Positions 9,160 through 18,852 of a stretch of DNA of 64,000 nucleotides are shown one piece after another. The notes beneath the pieces are model-generated. The model made no database searches. It was given only the letters and a program-made list of their open reading frames with translations, and had not been told where the DNA came from. This DNA is from Bacteroidota bacterium (GTDB lineage: Bacteria; Bacteroidota; Bacteroidia; Flavobacteriales_D; Crocinitomicaceae), in the NCBI GenBank assembly GCA_016866255.1, contig VGMY01000007.1:25779-89778 (forward strand). Reading direction: 5' to 3'. The position numbers were made by a program, and so were the translations under genes. Position 1 is the stretch's first letter; the number at the start of each line of letters is the position of its first letter.

Positions 9160-9870
9160 GTGAGGTTTCTTTTTGGCCTTTTGGCAATTGTTCTTACCAC
9201 CCCTATTTTTTCTCAAAAGTTCGAGCAAGAAGTTTGGTTAGGGACTGGAGTATCCTACCGGCCTACAAAACGTTGTTCTGTTGAAGCCGAACTCAATCAA
9301 CGCTTCGGAAATTATGGCTTAGAAACCGTTTTTCCGCAGGTAAGCGTTAAGTACAAACTGACCAAATGGCTCAGGCCCTCCTTCGATTATCGTTGGATTT
9401 CTTCCCGAGAATTTTTGGAGCCCTACCAATCAAGCCATCGGATCAATGCTAATCTACAGGGGGTTTATAGCAACAAGCGCGTTGATTTTGGGTTGCGGTT
9501 AAGATACCAATACTCCTTCAATCAAATCAACAGCAATTACGATGTGGAATTTGACCAAGCCTGGAGAATTAAACCTTCCATCCAATACAACATTAAAGAT
9601 TTTCCATTGAGTCCGGCCGTGAATGCAGAGTTTTTTTATGATCCTTCCAACCACGCAGAGGGTAAGCAATTCACACGGGTTCGGTATTACGTGGGTTTTG
9701 ATTTTGGGATTCAACGCGTTCACAAATTCAGTTTCGGTTCCTACCTCGACCAATGGATTAACTCCGTTCCACGCGCGCGACTGATGTATAGTTTAGGTTA
9801 TTCGTTTACCATTGATGCCGCTAAAAAAAAGGAGGAAACCAGAAAAGGAAAGGATATTCGTTCCCTTTAA
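9160..9870 (+). CDS. DUF2490 family outer-membrane beta-barrel-like protein
   Basis: 236 residues with a signal peptide (MRFLFGLLAIVLTTPIFSQ) and alternating, aromatic-rich strands such as RVDFGLRLRYQYSF and VRYYVGFDFGI, typical of DUF2490 proteins, which look like small outer-membrane barrels of unknown function. Translation starts at GTG immediately after the upstream lipoprotein stop; there is no in-frame ATG near the signal peptide. It probably works with that lipoprotein. Its stop overlaps the stop of the convergent cyclase gene by four bases (TTAA). Lysine/glutamate-rich tail after the last strand. Confidence 0.75.
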   Translation: MRFLFGLLAIVLTTPIFSQKFEQEVWLGTGVSYRPTKRCSVEAELNQRFGNYGLETVFPQVSVKYKLTKWLRPSFDYRWISSREFLEPYQSSHRINANLQGVYSNKRVDFGLRLRYQYSFNQINSNYDVEFDQAWRIKPSIQYNIKDFPLSPAVNAEFFYDPSNHAEGKQFTRVRYYVGFDFGIQRVHKFSFGSYLDQWINSVPRARLMYSLGYSFTIDAAKKKEETRKGKDIRSL

Positions 9871-12800
9871 CGATATCGCGCTTCCTCCAAGCGTTGGCGA
9901 ACTGCGGCTAAATTCATTTCTTTTTTGGGACCCCTTGAGGCGATAGCTGTTGGCGTAAAATAACGGTGGTTCTCAAGAAAAGGAACTTGCACTTCATCCC
10001 AATGCTTATCTGAAGATATTTTCCCTTTTTCCATTAGTTCCCGTTTTAACTTTTGAGAAATGGTCTCAAAACCATCTGTTCCCAAATAGTCAAGGTCGGC
10101 ATCGCACATGATCTCCTGCATTTTATTCACGGGTTTGTGAGGAACCACGGTAGCAAAAATAAGCTCTGAAACGGTTTGAATGTGCAGGTCGTTGTAGCCA
10201 AAATCGGGAAGGATTTTTTGAGCTAATGCAACACCAACCGACTCATTGTTTTCGTATTGTTGCGTAAATCCAAGGTCATGAAATAATGCTGCTGTTTTCA
10301 ATAAAAATAACCCTTCATCCCTAACTCCTTCCCGCAGCGCTAAATGTTCCACCGCTTGAATTACCAACCTCGTGTGATCTACGCTGTGATAATATAAATT
10401 TTTAGGCAGTTGTTCTTCGAGGATCCGGAGAACCTCTGCCTCTACAGAATAGTACTTTATAGGACTGTAAAGGTGTAATTGGGAAATTTCATAAAACATA
10501 TCATTTGGAACGAATCCTTCTCCCCCAACCGACAAATCCGGTTTAATGCGTAAAAGTTCATACCGGTTGATATAACTGCTGCTCTTCATAGGGGCCTTGC
10601 CTTTGAAGCTGACCTCAAAATAAGGTTCAATGGAACGAAAGGTTGTCTCAGAAATAGCAATGGTTCCGGGTTCTGCTAACTGCTCCATCCGCTGCGCCTG
10701 ATTCACCGCAGAACCCCAAACGTCATAAGCGATTTTAAGATTTCCAATTATACCGGCTGTTACAGGCCCGGTATTCACCCCTATTCGGATGTCCCAAAAA
10801 TCCTTGCCTTTGGAAAGCGCGGCGACTTTTTGTTTCGACACATATTCTCGAATCAAAAGTGCCGCTAGACACACATCTATGGTGTGGGTTGTGTTCGCCT
10901 CAGGTATTCCTCCAACAGCCATATAAGCGTCTCCAATCGTTTTAATTTTTTCTATGTTTCTGCCTTTTACAATGGTGTCAAATTTTTTAAATAGCTCATC
11001 CAATTTATTGACCAATCTCGAAGGAGATAAGGTTTCGGATATTTTACTAAATCCAACGACGTCTGTAAACATGATGGTTGCGGATGAATAGGATTTTGGC
11101 AATACTTTACCAAGGCGCTGGAGTTCCTTTACGGCTTGCTCCGGCAAGGTATTGTTCAACCATTTTTCGGCATTTATTTTTTCAAGATAAAGCAGTTTTT
11201 GTTGAGCAATTACCTTGTTTTTTTCCTCCAAAATCACACTGTTTTTATGTTCTATTTCCTCTTTTTTAAGATGTATTTCTTCGGTTCGTTGCTCCACAAT
11301 GCTCTCAAGTTGGATTCGCTCTTTTCGTTCTTTTGCTACTTGAAATCTAACATAAGCGTAGGCCAGCAAGGCTCCAAAAATGATACAAGCCCACAAAAAC
11401 AATTTGCTCCCCCAAAAGGGGGGCTGAATGTGCACGGTTAAAAGCGCAGGAGTTTGCGTCCATAAGGCGTTTTTTCCTGCACGGGAATATATTCTCAAAT
11501 AATAAGTTCCATAAGCCAAAGCATTAAATGATATATGATTGGTATTGCCTAGATAACTTGTATCCGCAGTTTCTCCAATGATTTCGCATTTATACTCCAT
11601 CGACCTCGATTTGTACAAAACGTTCGGCTGAAACCAAACTTCAAAATCTCTCCGATGATAGGGCAAACTTATTTCAAAAGCACAAGCTTTCAGTTGTGAA
11701 ATCAAAATATTAGCCTTCGGCCATTCGGAGGTTGCCTTTTTTAAGCGAATACGATTAATAACAGGTCTTCTCTTAACTTCTCTTGCCGATAAAATGTCGT
11801 GGGAAAAAGAGACAAAACCGAAGATTCCTCCAAAATATAGTGTGCCGTTTTCTGTAAAAAATGCGTTCGTATTGTATTCAAAATCCTCTTCGCCAAAGCG
11901 GGTGAAATAATGTGTGTCAAACCGTTTGGCTTTGATGTATGCCAACCCTCGGTTCGTGGAAACCCAAACGGTTCCCTCGGCATCTTTTAGGATGCCGTTA
12001 ATAACATTGTTGGGCAAACCGTTCCGCTTATCCAAAACCTTAACCTGGCCGGTAGCCAAGTTTAACTGTACCATTCCTGATCCAATAGATCCCAAAAGGA
12101 GCGTTTTTTCGGTGGGCTCTATTAAACAAGAAAAAGCATCTTTTACCTGCTCATTAAGGAGTTTATTAAAAGGACTTGGCTCAAGGATAAGCGTTGAGGT
12201 ATTTAAGACCGAAAGACCAGATTTATCGGAAACCGTCCATAGGGTGCCTTCTGAGTCCCTCAAAAAATTCCGAAAAACATCGCGCGGTTTATAATGAACT
12301 TCGTCTATTTTACGGCTAGCCTTGCGCATAACTAATAACCCGGAAGATGTGCCGATGAACAGTTCATTACCTACCGTAAAGAGCGCATAAAAATGTTCGT
12401 GCCGAGTCCGAAGCTTTTCAGGCAGCGTCAGTTTTTCAAATGTTTGTTGTCGTACATCAAATAACAATAATCCATCGAAGCAGGCCAGTAAAAAACGAGA
12501 ATCGAGATAGGGCTCAATATCCATAACCGAAACGTCTTGGGTACCCGTTAGGAATTCTTTGCGCTGAACATGATCGAATTTAGCCGTTTGGCTATTGCAT
12601 AAGGAAATTCCTTGATCGGTACCAAGAAGTAAGGTTGACTCATATTTGGCAAAACTCCAAACATTTTCTGAGATTAATCCCTTTTCGGGGGTAGCAGAGG
12701 GAACCACTTTTCTCCAAGCATTTTCCTCTTCCATAAAACAAGATAACCCTCTTTCTGTGCCCACCCATATAACCTTTTCCCCATCTTGATACAGGCAATT

Positions 12801-13685
12801 TATATTATCGGATTTTAAACCGTTAGCCCCGGAATAATCGGAGGAATATTGAATTATTTGACCAGTCGGACTTACAATAAATAGCCCGCTGCCTTTTACC
12901 GCAACCACATACCCCTGGTTAAGGGAGATGAATCCTACCACGCGCGGGTTGATGGTTGTGTTAAAACCATCCAATGAACTATGGGATAGACGATAATTCT
13001 CGTCGAGCAACCGAATTTTTTTATCCATGAAGCATACGAGCGACTTACCTGCAGGGAAGGCCGAATAAATGGTTTCGTTTTTAAACGAATACACGTGTTT
13101 GAATTCTCCATCATCTCCGACAAGGTATACCGTATTGTTGGCTGAAATAACATGCGTTTTTGAAGGCCCTTGAATCAAATGCCTGACGGGCGAATCCAAG
13201 TCAATTTTCTTAAATTTTTTCAATTGAATGGAAAACAAAAAAAGTTGACCATCGTCGTATAAGGTTAACACACCTTGGTTACAAAGCGCTACTTGCCTTA
13301 CCGCTGAGGTTGTCCTCGAATTTCTGTAGGAATTGAATATTCCATTTTGGGCATTAAAAAAAAGCAGTTCTTTCTTGGTGCCAAACCAAAGATTTCCCTC
13401 CTCGTCAGCACCGCTGCAAACAATAAAAGCGCTTCTTATTTGGGGGTAATTTTCTTTCAGGAATGAACGAAATTCGAATCCGTCGAATTGGTTTAATCCA
13501 TCTTGCGTGCCCGCCCAGACGCTTCCATTAATTTCTGAAACAATCGTATTAACCGAGGACTGAGATAAGCCCTCAGATATCCCATAATGGTTAAATTGAG
13601 GGGTTAACTGGCCGTAAAATTCCCCTAATAACCCGATCAAACAGACAAGAAGCCAGCTATTTCGCCGGTTCTGAACCACTTGCAT
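9867..13685 (-). CDS. Giant sensor: two-component-type beta-propellers, Y_Y_Y, TM, adenylate cyclase, HD domain
   Basis: 1272 residues. Order: signal peptide (~1-25); periplasmic propeller repeats of the two-component-regulator type (IWVGTERGLSCF, VWVSTNRGLAYI, ~30-680); a Y_Y_Y-like domain (~690-755); one membrane helix (~761-782); a coiled coil (~785-850); a class III cyclase domain (~865-1048) with metal Asp875 (FTD) and Asp919 (GDAYMA), adenine-type Lys915 and Asp988, and catalytic Asn995 and Arg999; then an HD-superfamily domain (~1095-1200) with His1100, HD 1136-1137 and CDAD at 1194-1197. All key cyclase residues are present, so it should make cAMP in response to a periplasmic signal. 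The ligand and the HD substrate are unknown. Its ATG lies inside the ferritin 3' end (29-base overlap). Confidence 0.88.
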   Translation of the reverse strand: MQVVQNRRNSWLLVCLIGLLGEFYGQLTPQFNHYGISEGLSQSSVNTIVSEINGSVWAGTQDGLNQFDGFEFRSFLKENYPQIRSAFIVCSGADEEGNLWFGTKKELLFFNAQNGIFNSYRNSRTTSAVRQVALCNQGVLTLYDDGQLFLFSIQLKKFKKIDLDSPVRHLIQGPSKTHVISANNTVYLVGDDGEFKHVYSFKNETIYSAFPAGKSLVCFMDKKIRLLDENYRLSHSSLDGFNTTINPRVVGFISLNQGYVVAVKGSGLFIVSPTGQIIQYSSDYSGANGLKSDNINCLYQDGEKVIWVGTERGLSCFMEEENAWRKVVPSATPEKGLISENVWSFAKYESTLLLGTDQGISLCNSQTAKFDHVQRKEFLTGTQDVSVMDIEPYLDSRFLLACFDGLLLFDVRQQTFEKLTLPEKLRTRHEHFYALFTVGNELFIGTSSGLLVMRKASRKIDEVHYKPRDVFRNFLRDSEGTLWTVSDKSGLSVLNTSTLILEPSPFNKLLNEQVKDAFSCLIEPTEKTLLLGSIGSGMVQLNLATGQVKVLDKRNGLPNNVINGILKDAEGTVWVSTNRGLAYIKAKRFDTHYFTRFGEEDFEYNTNAFFTENGTLYFGGIFGFVSFSHDILSAREVKRRPVINRIRLKKATSEWPKANILISQLKACAFEISLPYHRRDFEVWFQPNVLYKSRSMEYKCEIIGETADTSYLGNTNHISFNALAYGTYYLRIYSRAGKNALWTQTPALLTVHIQPPFWGSKLFLWACIIFGALLAYAYVRFQVAKERKERIQLESIVEQRTEEIHLKKEEIEHKNSVILEEKNKVIAQQKLLYLEKINAEKWLNNTLPEQAVKELQRLGKVLPKSYSSATIMFTDVVGFSKISETLSPSRLVNKLDELFKKFDTIVKGRNIEKIKTIGDAYMAVGGIPEANTTHTIDVCLAALLIREYVSKQKVAALSKGKDFWDIRIGVNTGPVTAGIIGNLKIAYDVWGSAVNQAQRMEQLAEPGTIAISETTFRSIEPYFEVSFKGKAPMKSSSYINRYELLRIKPDLSVGGEGFVPNDMFYEISQLHLYSPIKYYSVEAEVLRILEEQLPKNLYYHSVDHTRLVIQAVEHLALREGVRDEGLFLLKTAALFHDLGFTQQYENNESVGVALAQKILPDFGYNDLHIQTVSELIFATVVPHKPVNKMQEIMCDADLDYLGTDGFETISQKLKRELMEKGKISSDKHWDEVQVPFLENHRYFTPTAIASRGPKKEMNLAAVRQRLEEARYR

Positions 13686-14169
13686 TGGCGATTTCGTGCA
13701 TTTCCCGGTCGAACAGGTACATTCCCCCTTTTTCGTTTCCGATGAGACTTAGTTTATCCAAAATCGAGCGCGCAAGAGCCTCTTCTTCCATTTGCTCAGA
13801 TACATACCATTGCATGAAGTTATGCGTTGTGTAATCTTTTTCCTTTAAACAAATGTCCACCACTTCATTGATCGACTGGGTTACCGTTAATTCATGTTTT
13901 AGCAATAATTCAAACATACGCTGCACTGTTTCGAAATCCGAGGGCGGTTGTGAAATGGAGGGAACTATGGCACGACCGCCGCGTTCGTTCACAAATTTTA
14001 CCAATTTCAACATGTGAAACCTCTCCTCATCTGAATGCGCGTACATAAAAAACGCTGTTCCGGACAAGCCCTTGGTTTCGGCCCATGAAGCCATTGATAA
14101 ATAATATTGAGAGGAGGATGCCTCCTTGCTGATTTGTTCGTTTAAGGCGTTTTCAATGGAACGATTCAT
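13657..14169 (-). CDS. Ferritin (non-haem iron storage)
   Basis: 170-residue four-helix ferritin of the bacterial FtnA type that oxidises Fe(II) and stores it as mineral in a 24-mer. Ferroxidase-type residues are visible in the helices: QISKEASSSQYYLSMASW, then HSDEERFHMLKLVKF, and the third-helix region FMQWYVSEQMEEEALA. An upstream in-frame TTG would add ten residues, but the ATG at 14169 (MNRSIENALNEQ) matches the usual ferritin N-terminus. The last 29 bases overlap the start of the cyclase-HD sensor, hinting at translational coupling. It follows the SDR gene by about 54 bases. Confidence 0.93.
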   Translation of the reverse strand: MNRSIENALNEQISKEASSSQYYLSMASWAETKGLSGTAFFMYAHSDEERFHMLKLVKFVNERGGRAIVPSISQPPSDFETVQRMFELLLKHELTVTQSINEVVDICLKEKDYTTHNFMQWYVSEQMEEEALARSILDKLSLIGNEKGGMYLFDREMHEIANASGSEPAK

Positions 14170-14223
14170 TCGTGTGTATTTTAACTCGAAGTTAAGCAAA
14201 ATTGCTGAAATCGAAAATTCCTT

Positions 14224-15018
14224 CTACCTCTTTTGATTCCGATTGAGTGCCATGCGCAGGGTTGCAGGAAGGAGCATTTTCAAAAGCCACATCAAGCTAC
14301 CAGAAAAATCCCCGAATATTTTACGCTTTCTTTTTTCAATAGCCCAAAGTATTTTTGTTGCCGCTCGATCCTTAGAAATTTTTGTTCGAATTTTTCGCTG
14401 AGGCACAGGAATTTTATCGCCAACGGTATTTAATGCATATTTTACCTGGTCGTTTTCTACAAACCCCAAATAAACGAGGCCTACATGCACCCCATAGGGC
14501 TTCAACTCAAGTTCCAACCCTTCCTGAAGTGGAACCAATGCCGCCTTAGAAATTGAATAACTCAAATAGTTTGGCACCCCGTAAATTGCCGCCAAGGAGG
14601 AGATAAAAAAGAGGCTTCCTTGAGCCTTGATTACGCTTGGAAGTGCGGCCTTTGTTAAAGCAACAAGTCCGCTTAAGTTAGTGTCTATTACTTGTCGAAA
14701 GGTCGCCGAAGTGGTTTCCATGAAGCTCCCATGGGCGGAGATTCCTGCGTTATGGATTAGTACATCAAGGCCATCAAAATGCTCATCAACGGCCGCCATC
14801 AGTTGAAGAGTCTCATCAACCGAACACAAATCGGCACGGATATGAATCGCCTGGCCGTTTTCTATGGCCTTCAACAATAATTCATCGTTGGGTAAAGGTG
14901 TTAGGTTCGAATGAATCACGACCCGTGCTTCTTGGGCAAGAAGTTGCCGTGTTAAAACTAATCCCAAACCGCGGCATGCGCCTGTTACCAAAACCCTCTT
15001 TCCCTTCCAATATCCCAT
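14224..15018 (-). CDS. Short-chain dehydrogenase/reductase
   Basis: 264-residue classical SDR with the Rossmann cofactor motif TGACRGLG (residues ~12-19), the HNAG motif, and the catalytic Ser-Tyr-Lys set (ISSLAA; then Y-S-I-S-K at NYLSYSISK). Several basic residues and a hydrophobic stretch SGSLMWLLKMLLP near the C-terminus suggest membrane association, as in SDRs acting on lipids or long-chain substrates. The substrate cannot be told. It lies downstream of a small ORF and an epimerase-like gene in the same direction; a shared lipid or terpenoid pathway is possible but not shown. Confidence 0.9.
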   Translation of the reverse strand: MGYWKGKRVLVTGACRGLGLVLTRQLLAQEARVVIHSNLTPLPNDELLLKAIENGQAIHIRADLCSVDETLQLMAAVDEHFDGLDVLIHNAGISAHGSFMETTSATFRQVIDTNLSGLVALTKAALPSVIKAQGSLFFISSLAAIYGVPNYLSYSISKAALVPLQEGLELELKPYGVHVGLVYLGFVENDQVKYALNTVGDKIPVPQRKIRTKISKDRAATKILWAIEKRKRKIFGDFSGSLMWLLKMLLPATLRMALNRNQKR

Positions 15019-15078
15019 AATGTTATAAAATTAAGTCGCGGTACATAAAGTAGCCTATAATTCTTCGCAACTTAAGAA

Positions 15079-15273
15079 TTATGGATAAAACCCAAAGTAT
15101 TCCTTGAAAAATATATGCTTTCGACTTGCATCATCAAACGGTAAATCGAGGTAGAACATTTGTTTTATTTTTTCGGATTGTGCCATTAACCAATAAACAA
15201 TAAAACTGAATGCCGTTAGCAGTATTACTGTTGTAGAAATCTGATCGTTCGGGTGCATATTAGGTATCGTCAT
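15079..15273 (-). CDS. Small single-helix membrane protein, unknown (possibly a gene remnant)
   Basis: 64 residues with one membrane helix (STTVILLTAFSFIVYWLMA) and a polar tail ending KEYFGFYP. ATG at 15273, seven bases after the stop of the epimerase-like gene, ATG-started and in the same operon orientation, which supports expression. I do not recognise it. The layout (one helix, then a short segment ending in an aromatic FxFYP-like end) recalls the beginning of membrane-anchored zinc peptidases of the MtfA type, so it may be a truncated leftover of such a gene. This is a weak impression only. About 60 bases without an ORF follow before the SDR start. Confidence 0.45.
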   Translation of the reverse strand: MTIPNMHPNDQISTTVILLTAFSFIVYWLMAQSEKIKQMFYLDLPFDDASRKHIFFKEYFGFYP

Positions 15274-15280
15274 TGGTGCA

Positions 15281-16264
15281 TCATTTTATGTAATCGTTTT
15301 CTTTCCACCATGCCAAACACTCCGCCATGGCTTGTTCAATGGGGGTCGATGGCATGTGTAAAATTTCTCTTGCTTTTGCTGGGTTATAGCATTGTTTCAT
15401 CGTGGCCTGTTGAGCCATATGAAATCCTAATATCGGGGGCTTTTGAGCAATTCTTGCCCAAATTGAACTGAAAAATCCCACTGCATAGATTAATCCATTA
15501 GGAAGTCTTTTTAATCGAAAGGGTAGTTGCCGAACTTCGCAGGCCTTTTGAAACATCTGTCCAAAGGTTAAATTTTCATTTCCAGCAATAAAACAGGATC
15601 CTGGTGAGCCCATTTTCAATGCATTAACCGCTGCTACCGCAACGTCTTTTGATGCTACAAAGTTTTTCATGCCCGAAGTATAACCCGGGAGCTTCCCTTC
15701 GTAAAGTGCCATGATCATTTTTCCGGATGACTGTCCAGAATCGTAAGGACCAATCATGTACGTAGGGTTTACAATCAATGCCGGAAAACCAAGGCCGGCT
15801 TCTTTTATGAGAAACTGTTGCGCCTTGTATTTGCTATCAACATAGTCCATTTTATACCGACCCCCCATAAACGCCGACTCTTCCGTACCGGGCTTTTCTC
15901 GAGACCCATGGCCAAAAGAATTCGCGGTACCAATTTGCACAAAACGCTTGAGGTTATGTCGTTTACAGATACCCACTAATTTGACAACGGCTTCGTAATT
16001 GATTTGATAAATTAAGGGGCTTCGTCTTGGCCAAATTTGGGTAGAAGCAGCAACATTGATCACGGCATCACAACCCTTAACAGCATTTTCAAGAGAGTCC
16101 TCGTCCAATAAATTTCCGTGAAAAATTTCGAGCGGGAGATTTTCTAGGGTCGTACAACGGCTGTTGTGCAATACCAAAGCCCGTAGCTCATACCCTTGTT
16201 TTAGCGCCTCTCGGCAAATACTCGATCCCAGCATTCCGCCGGCCCCCGTTATCAACACTTTCAT
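15281..16264 (-). CDS. NAD-dependent epimerase/dehydratase family protein (extended SDR)
   Basis: 327 residues. The N-terminus is a Rossmann fold with the extended-SDR cofactor motif TGAGGMLG (residues ~6-13), the acid pair HGNLLDEDSL, and a Y-x-x-x-K catalytic element in YVDSKYKAQ. The middle resembles dihydroflavonol-4-reductase and 3-beta-hydroxysteroid-dehydrogenase-like enzymes (VNPTYMIGPYD). A longer version starting at 16315 would run into the small ORF upstream; the ATG at 16264 (MKVLITGAGGMLG) puts the cofactor motif at the usual distance, four bases after that ORF's stop. Substrate unknown; a ketone or aldehyde reductase on a lipid-like molecule fits the neighbourhood. Confidence 0.88.
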   Translation of the reverse strand: MKVLITGAGGMLGSSICREALKQGYELRALVLHNSRCTTLENLPLEIFHGNLLDEDSLENAVKGCDAVINVAASTQIWPRRSPLIYQINYEAVVKLVGICKRHNLKRFVQIGTANSFGHGSREKPGTEESAFMGGRYKMDYVDSKYKAQQFLIKEAGLGFPALIVNPTYMIGPYDSGQSSGKMIMALYEGKLPGYTSGMKNFVASKDVAVAAVNALKMGSPGSCFIAGNENLTFGQMFQKACEVRQLPFRLKRLPNGLIYAVGFFSSIWARIAQKPPILGFHMAQQATMKQCYNPAKAREILHMPSTPIEQAMAECLAWWKENDYIK

Positions 16265-16268
16265 CGTG

Positions 16269-16544
16269 CTATCGTTTTGTAAGAATTTCGCGTCTTGCAG
16301 CATTAACCCATGCATTAATTTCTTGAAAATATTTGTGACGGTCGCTTTGATTTACTCCACTAATTAAATTGGCATTGAGCGATTGTCGGTCAATTACGGA
16401 TTTCGTATCCGCCAAATAACGCTCATTGCTGGTGTGCAAATAATTCAAAATATTATGAATTAAATATACCCTCTTTTTGTGTTCACTTTCATGATAAAAC
16501 GTTGTATCAGTATTCACCGTATCGTTCAAAAATAACTTGGTCAA
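16269..16544 (-). CDS. Hypothetical 91-residue protein, uncertain start
   Basis: Predicted mostly helical and polar; no family recognised. The only in-frame start is a TTG at 16544, and upstream codons are open back to a stop near 16581. A better ATG at 16582 (MKKNESFNTQSKLFDQ) lies in the adjacent frame and runs to a stop after 25 codons, crossing a run of five T on the way. So either the gene starts at TTG, or a one-base shift has split it. It sits between murF-alr and the epimerase gene, four bases before the latter. Confidence 0.4.
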   Translation of the reverse strand: MTKLFLNDTVNTDTTFYHESEHKKRVYLIHNILNYLHTSNERYLADTKSVIDRQSLNANLISGVNQSDRHKYFQEINAWVNAARREILTKR

Positions 16545-16605
16545 AAAGCTTGCTTTGTGTATTGAATGATTCGTTCTTTTTCATGAAAACCACTTCTAAA
16601 TTACG

Positions 16606-18852
16606 TTATTCACGTATATAAACCCTGTGCACACGTTCGGATATTCCGGTCATTAACTCGTACGGAATCGTTTGAAGTCGCTCTGCCAATTTCAACATGC
16701 TTTCGATGTCATCAAATAAAATGGCTTCATCGCCTTCTTGCACTTCCGGGACTTCCGATACATCCAACATTAGCATGTCCATGCACACTTTGCCAACCGT
16801 GGGGCACCAAAATCCCCTAATTTTTACCGATCCAACTCCATTGCTCAATCGTCGAGGAAAGCCGTCCGCATATCCTAAGGGCAGGATAGCAATGGTGGTG
16901 TCTTGGGTGGCAACAAAACTTCTTGAGTAGCCTACGCTTTCGCCGGCCCTTACTTGTTTTATTTGGGAAACAAGGCATTTCCAAGAAAGTACGGGTTCCA
17001 AAAGCGCCGCGGGAGAATTGGAAAGCCCAAACATGCCAAGCCCAATTCGAACCATATCAAAATGGGCCTTTGGAAAATTAAGAACAGCATCGGAATTTGC
17101 CATATGAAAGAGCATTGGGTGTGAAAAGGCTTCCTCTATTGATTCCTTTACCCTTGTAAACGCTTCAATTTGAGCAAAACCCATGGACTTATCCTTCAAA
17201 TTATCCGATTCAACAAAATGGGTGAAAACCGTTTTCAACCGGACCTCGGGTTGCGCTTTAATAAGCGCTATAAGGGGCTTAATTTCGGAAGGTTCAAATC
17301 CCAATCGGCGCATTCCCGTGTCTATTTCAACATGAATGGGGAAATGCTGGACGCCATGAAATATTAGTTCGCGAATCAAGCGATCCAATTGCGCAAAGGT
17401 AAAGACCGTGGGTTCCAATTGGTGATTAATGCACTCTCCATAACTAGCAGGGTCGGGATTCAACACTAAAATCGGTAATTTGACTCCGTGATTTCGTAAA
17501 GCCACCCCCTCCGTTGTGTAGGCCACTCCCAAATAATCTACTCCTTGCCCTTCGAGAAAACTCGCCATTTGTTCGAGACCAGAACCATAAGATTGAGCCT
17601 TTACCATCGCCAGCAATTTCGTTTCTGGAGAGGTTCGTGACTTTAGAAATGCTAGGTTATTGCGCAGGGCTGACAAATTGATTTCTAATACCGTTTGGTG
17701 CTGTTTGGCGCGAAATCGAGCGGCGAACCGTTCCATATGAGCCTTTCGAGTCCCCTTGATAAATACCATGGCTCCTTCGGGAAACGCAAACGGCAAAAGT
17801 TCCGGTAGGCCAATGTATACGTGCTCTTGGGCAAAGGGCCGAATGATATTCTTAATGTTTTCCTCTAAATGCAGCGTGCTCTCGTCTAAACCAATGTAAA
17901 GGCATCGCGGCCGTTGTCCGGCCATTGATACCATATATTGTAACGAAACCGACAAGGTCTCCACATCGAGGTTGTAAGTATCGTTAAGCACCAACGTATT
18001 ATTCTTCCCGTGAAAAGTCTCAAGCCTCAGCGCTAACCGCGTTAAACAGGGAACTTCGTGTTTCAAGCGCTGTTCAGAAACCCCGAATTCCGCAGCTAAA
18101 CCGATGGCCAAGCGAGCGCACTGTAAGGAATGGGCATCCGCAAAAGGAATCAAGGAATCATAGGAGCAGCCCTTGCTTAGAAAAGAAGCATTATCCGAGC
18201 TGTTTCCGTCATCCGTATAAACGTGCTCCGTTACCTCACTTGCCTCCCTAAGTTGGTTGTCTAACTCTGAATTAAACCAGGATGTTACCAAAAGGTGTGT
18301 TGGCTGAACCATCTCCATCAGTCGATTCATTTCTCCCGGCTCAGAAATCCCCATTTCAATCACAGCCATCGAGGCTTGCCCGTGCAACTCCAACAGCGAA
18401 AGAGCCACTCCAATTTGAGAGTTATAACTCTTCGGGCTCCGAACAACCGTATAATCGAATTTAAGTAGCTCGTAAAGCCATTCTTTAACCGTGGTTTTAC
18501 CCGCTTTACCTGAAATTCCAATGATCGGAAAATTGAACTTCTGTCGATGGGCTTTGGCGAAACACTGAAGTGCCGCCAGCGAATCATCAACCAAAAAATA
18601 CGTTGCATCAGCGTGCAAACGTTGGGGGATTTCGGAAATTATAAAAATATGAATGCCCTTCGAATAGGCTTGATCAAGAAATTCTGTTCCCCTTCTGAAA
18701 GGTCCCTGCAGAGCGATAAAACAGGCATTGGGTTCCCCTGAATAAGTGCGCGTATCGGTGGTTAAAAAAGTGATTTCAGGCTTCAAATTCCCAAAAACAC
18801 GCTTGGGTTGAAGCAACGAAACTACCTCATCGTTGGAAAAATGCAGTTTCAA
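16606..18852 (-). CDS. Bifunctional MurF (UDP-MurNAc-tripeptide:D-Ala-D-Ala ligase) / alanine racemase
   Basis: 748 residues combining two steps of peptidoglycan precursor synthesis, a fusion usual in Bacteroidota. Residues ~1-375 are a Mur ligase-like half with the ATP loop [10 protein letters not shown] (~112-120). Residues ~380-748 are a fold-III PLP racemase with the cofactor lysine Lys418 ([10 protein letters not shown]) and the second catalytic Tyr642 ([10 protein letters not shown]). The Mur half has diverged and lacks some usual MurF residues by eye, so whether it still ligates is uncertain. The start must be TTG at 18852: the codon two before it is a TAA and no ATG follows until well inside the fold. 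TTGA overlaps the tdk stop, suggesting translational coupling. Confidence 0.92.
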   Translation of the reverse strand: MKLHFSNDEVVSLLQPKRVFGNLKPEITFLTTDTRTYSGEPNACFIALQGPFRRGTEFLDQAYSKGIHIFIISEIPQRLHADATYFLVDDSLAALQCFAKAHRQKFNFPIIGISGKAGKTTVKEWLYELLKFDYTVVRSPKSYNSQIGVALSLLELHGQASMAVIEMGISEPGEMNRLMEMVQPTHLLVTSWFNSELDNQLREASEVTEHVYTDDGNSSDNASFLSKGCSYDSLIPFADAHSLQCARLAIGLAAEFGVSEQRLKHEVPCLTRLALRLETFHGKNNTLVLNDTYNLDVETLSVSLQYMVSMAGQRPRCLYIGLDESTLHLEENIKNIIRPFAQEHVYIGLPELLPFAFPEGAMVFIKGTRKAHMERFAARFRAKQHQTVLEINLSALRNNLAFLKSRTSPETKLLAMVKAQSYGSGLEQMASFLEGQGVDYLGVAYTTEGVALRNHGVKLPILVLNPDPASYGECINHQLEPTVFTFAQLDRLIRELIFHGVQHFPIHVEIDTGMRRLGFEPSEIKPLIALIKAQPEVRLKTVFTHFVESDNLKDKSMGFAQIEAFTRVKESIEEAFSHPMLFHMANSDAVLNFPKAHFDMVRIGLGMFGLSNSPAALLEPVLSWKCLVSQIKQVRAGESVGYSRSFVATQDTTIAILPLGYADGFPRRLSNGVGSVKIRGFWCPTVGKVCMDMLMLDVSEVPEVQEGDEAILFDDIESMLKLAERLQTIPYELMTGISERVHRVYIRE

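Noticed and set aside
11136..11441. Hydrophobic plus-strand frame of 101 residues
   Set aside because: Antisense to the coiled-coil and membrane region of the cyclase sensor; hydrophobic only because of T-rich antisense codons.
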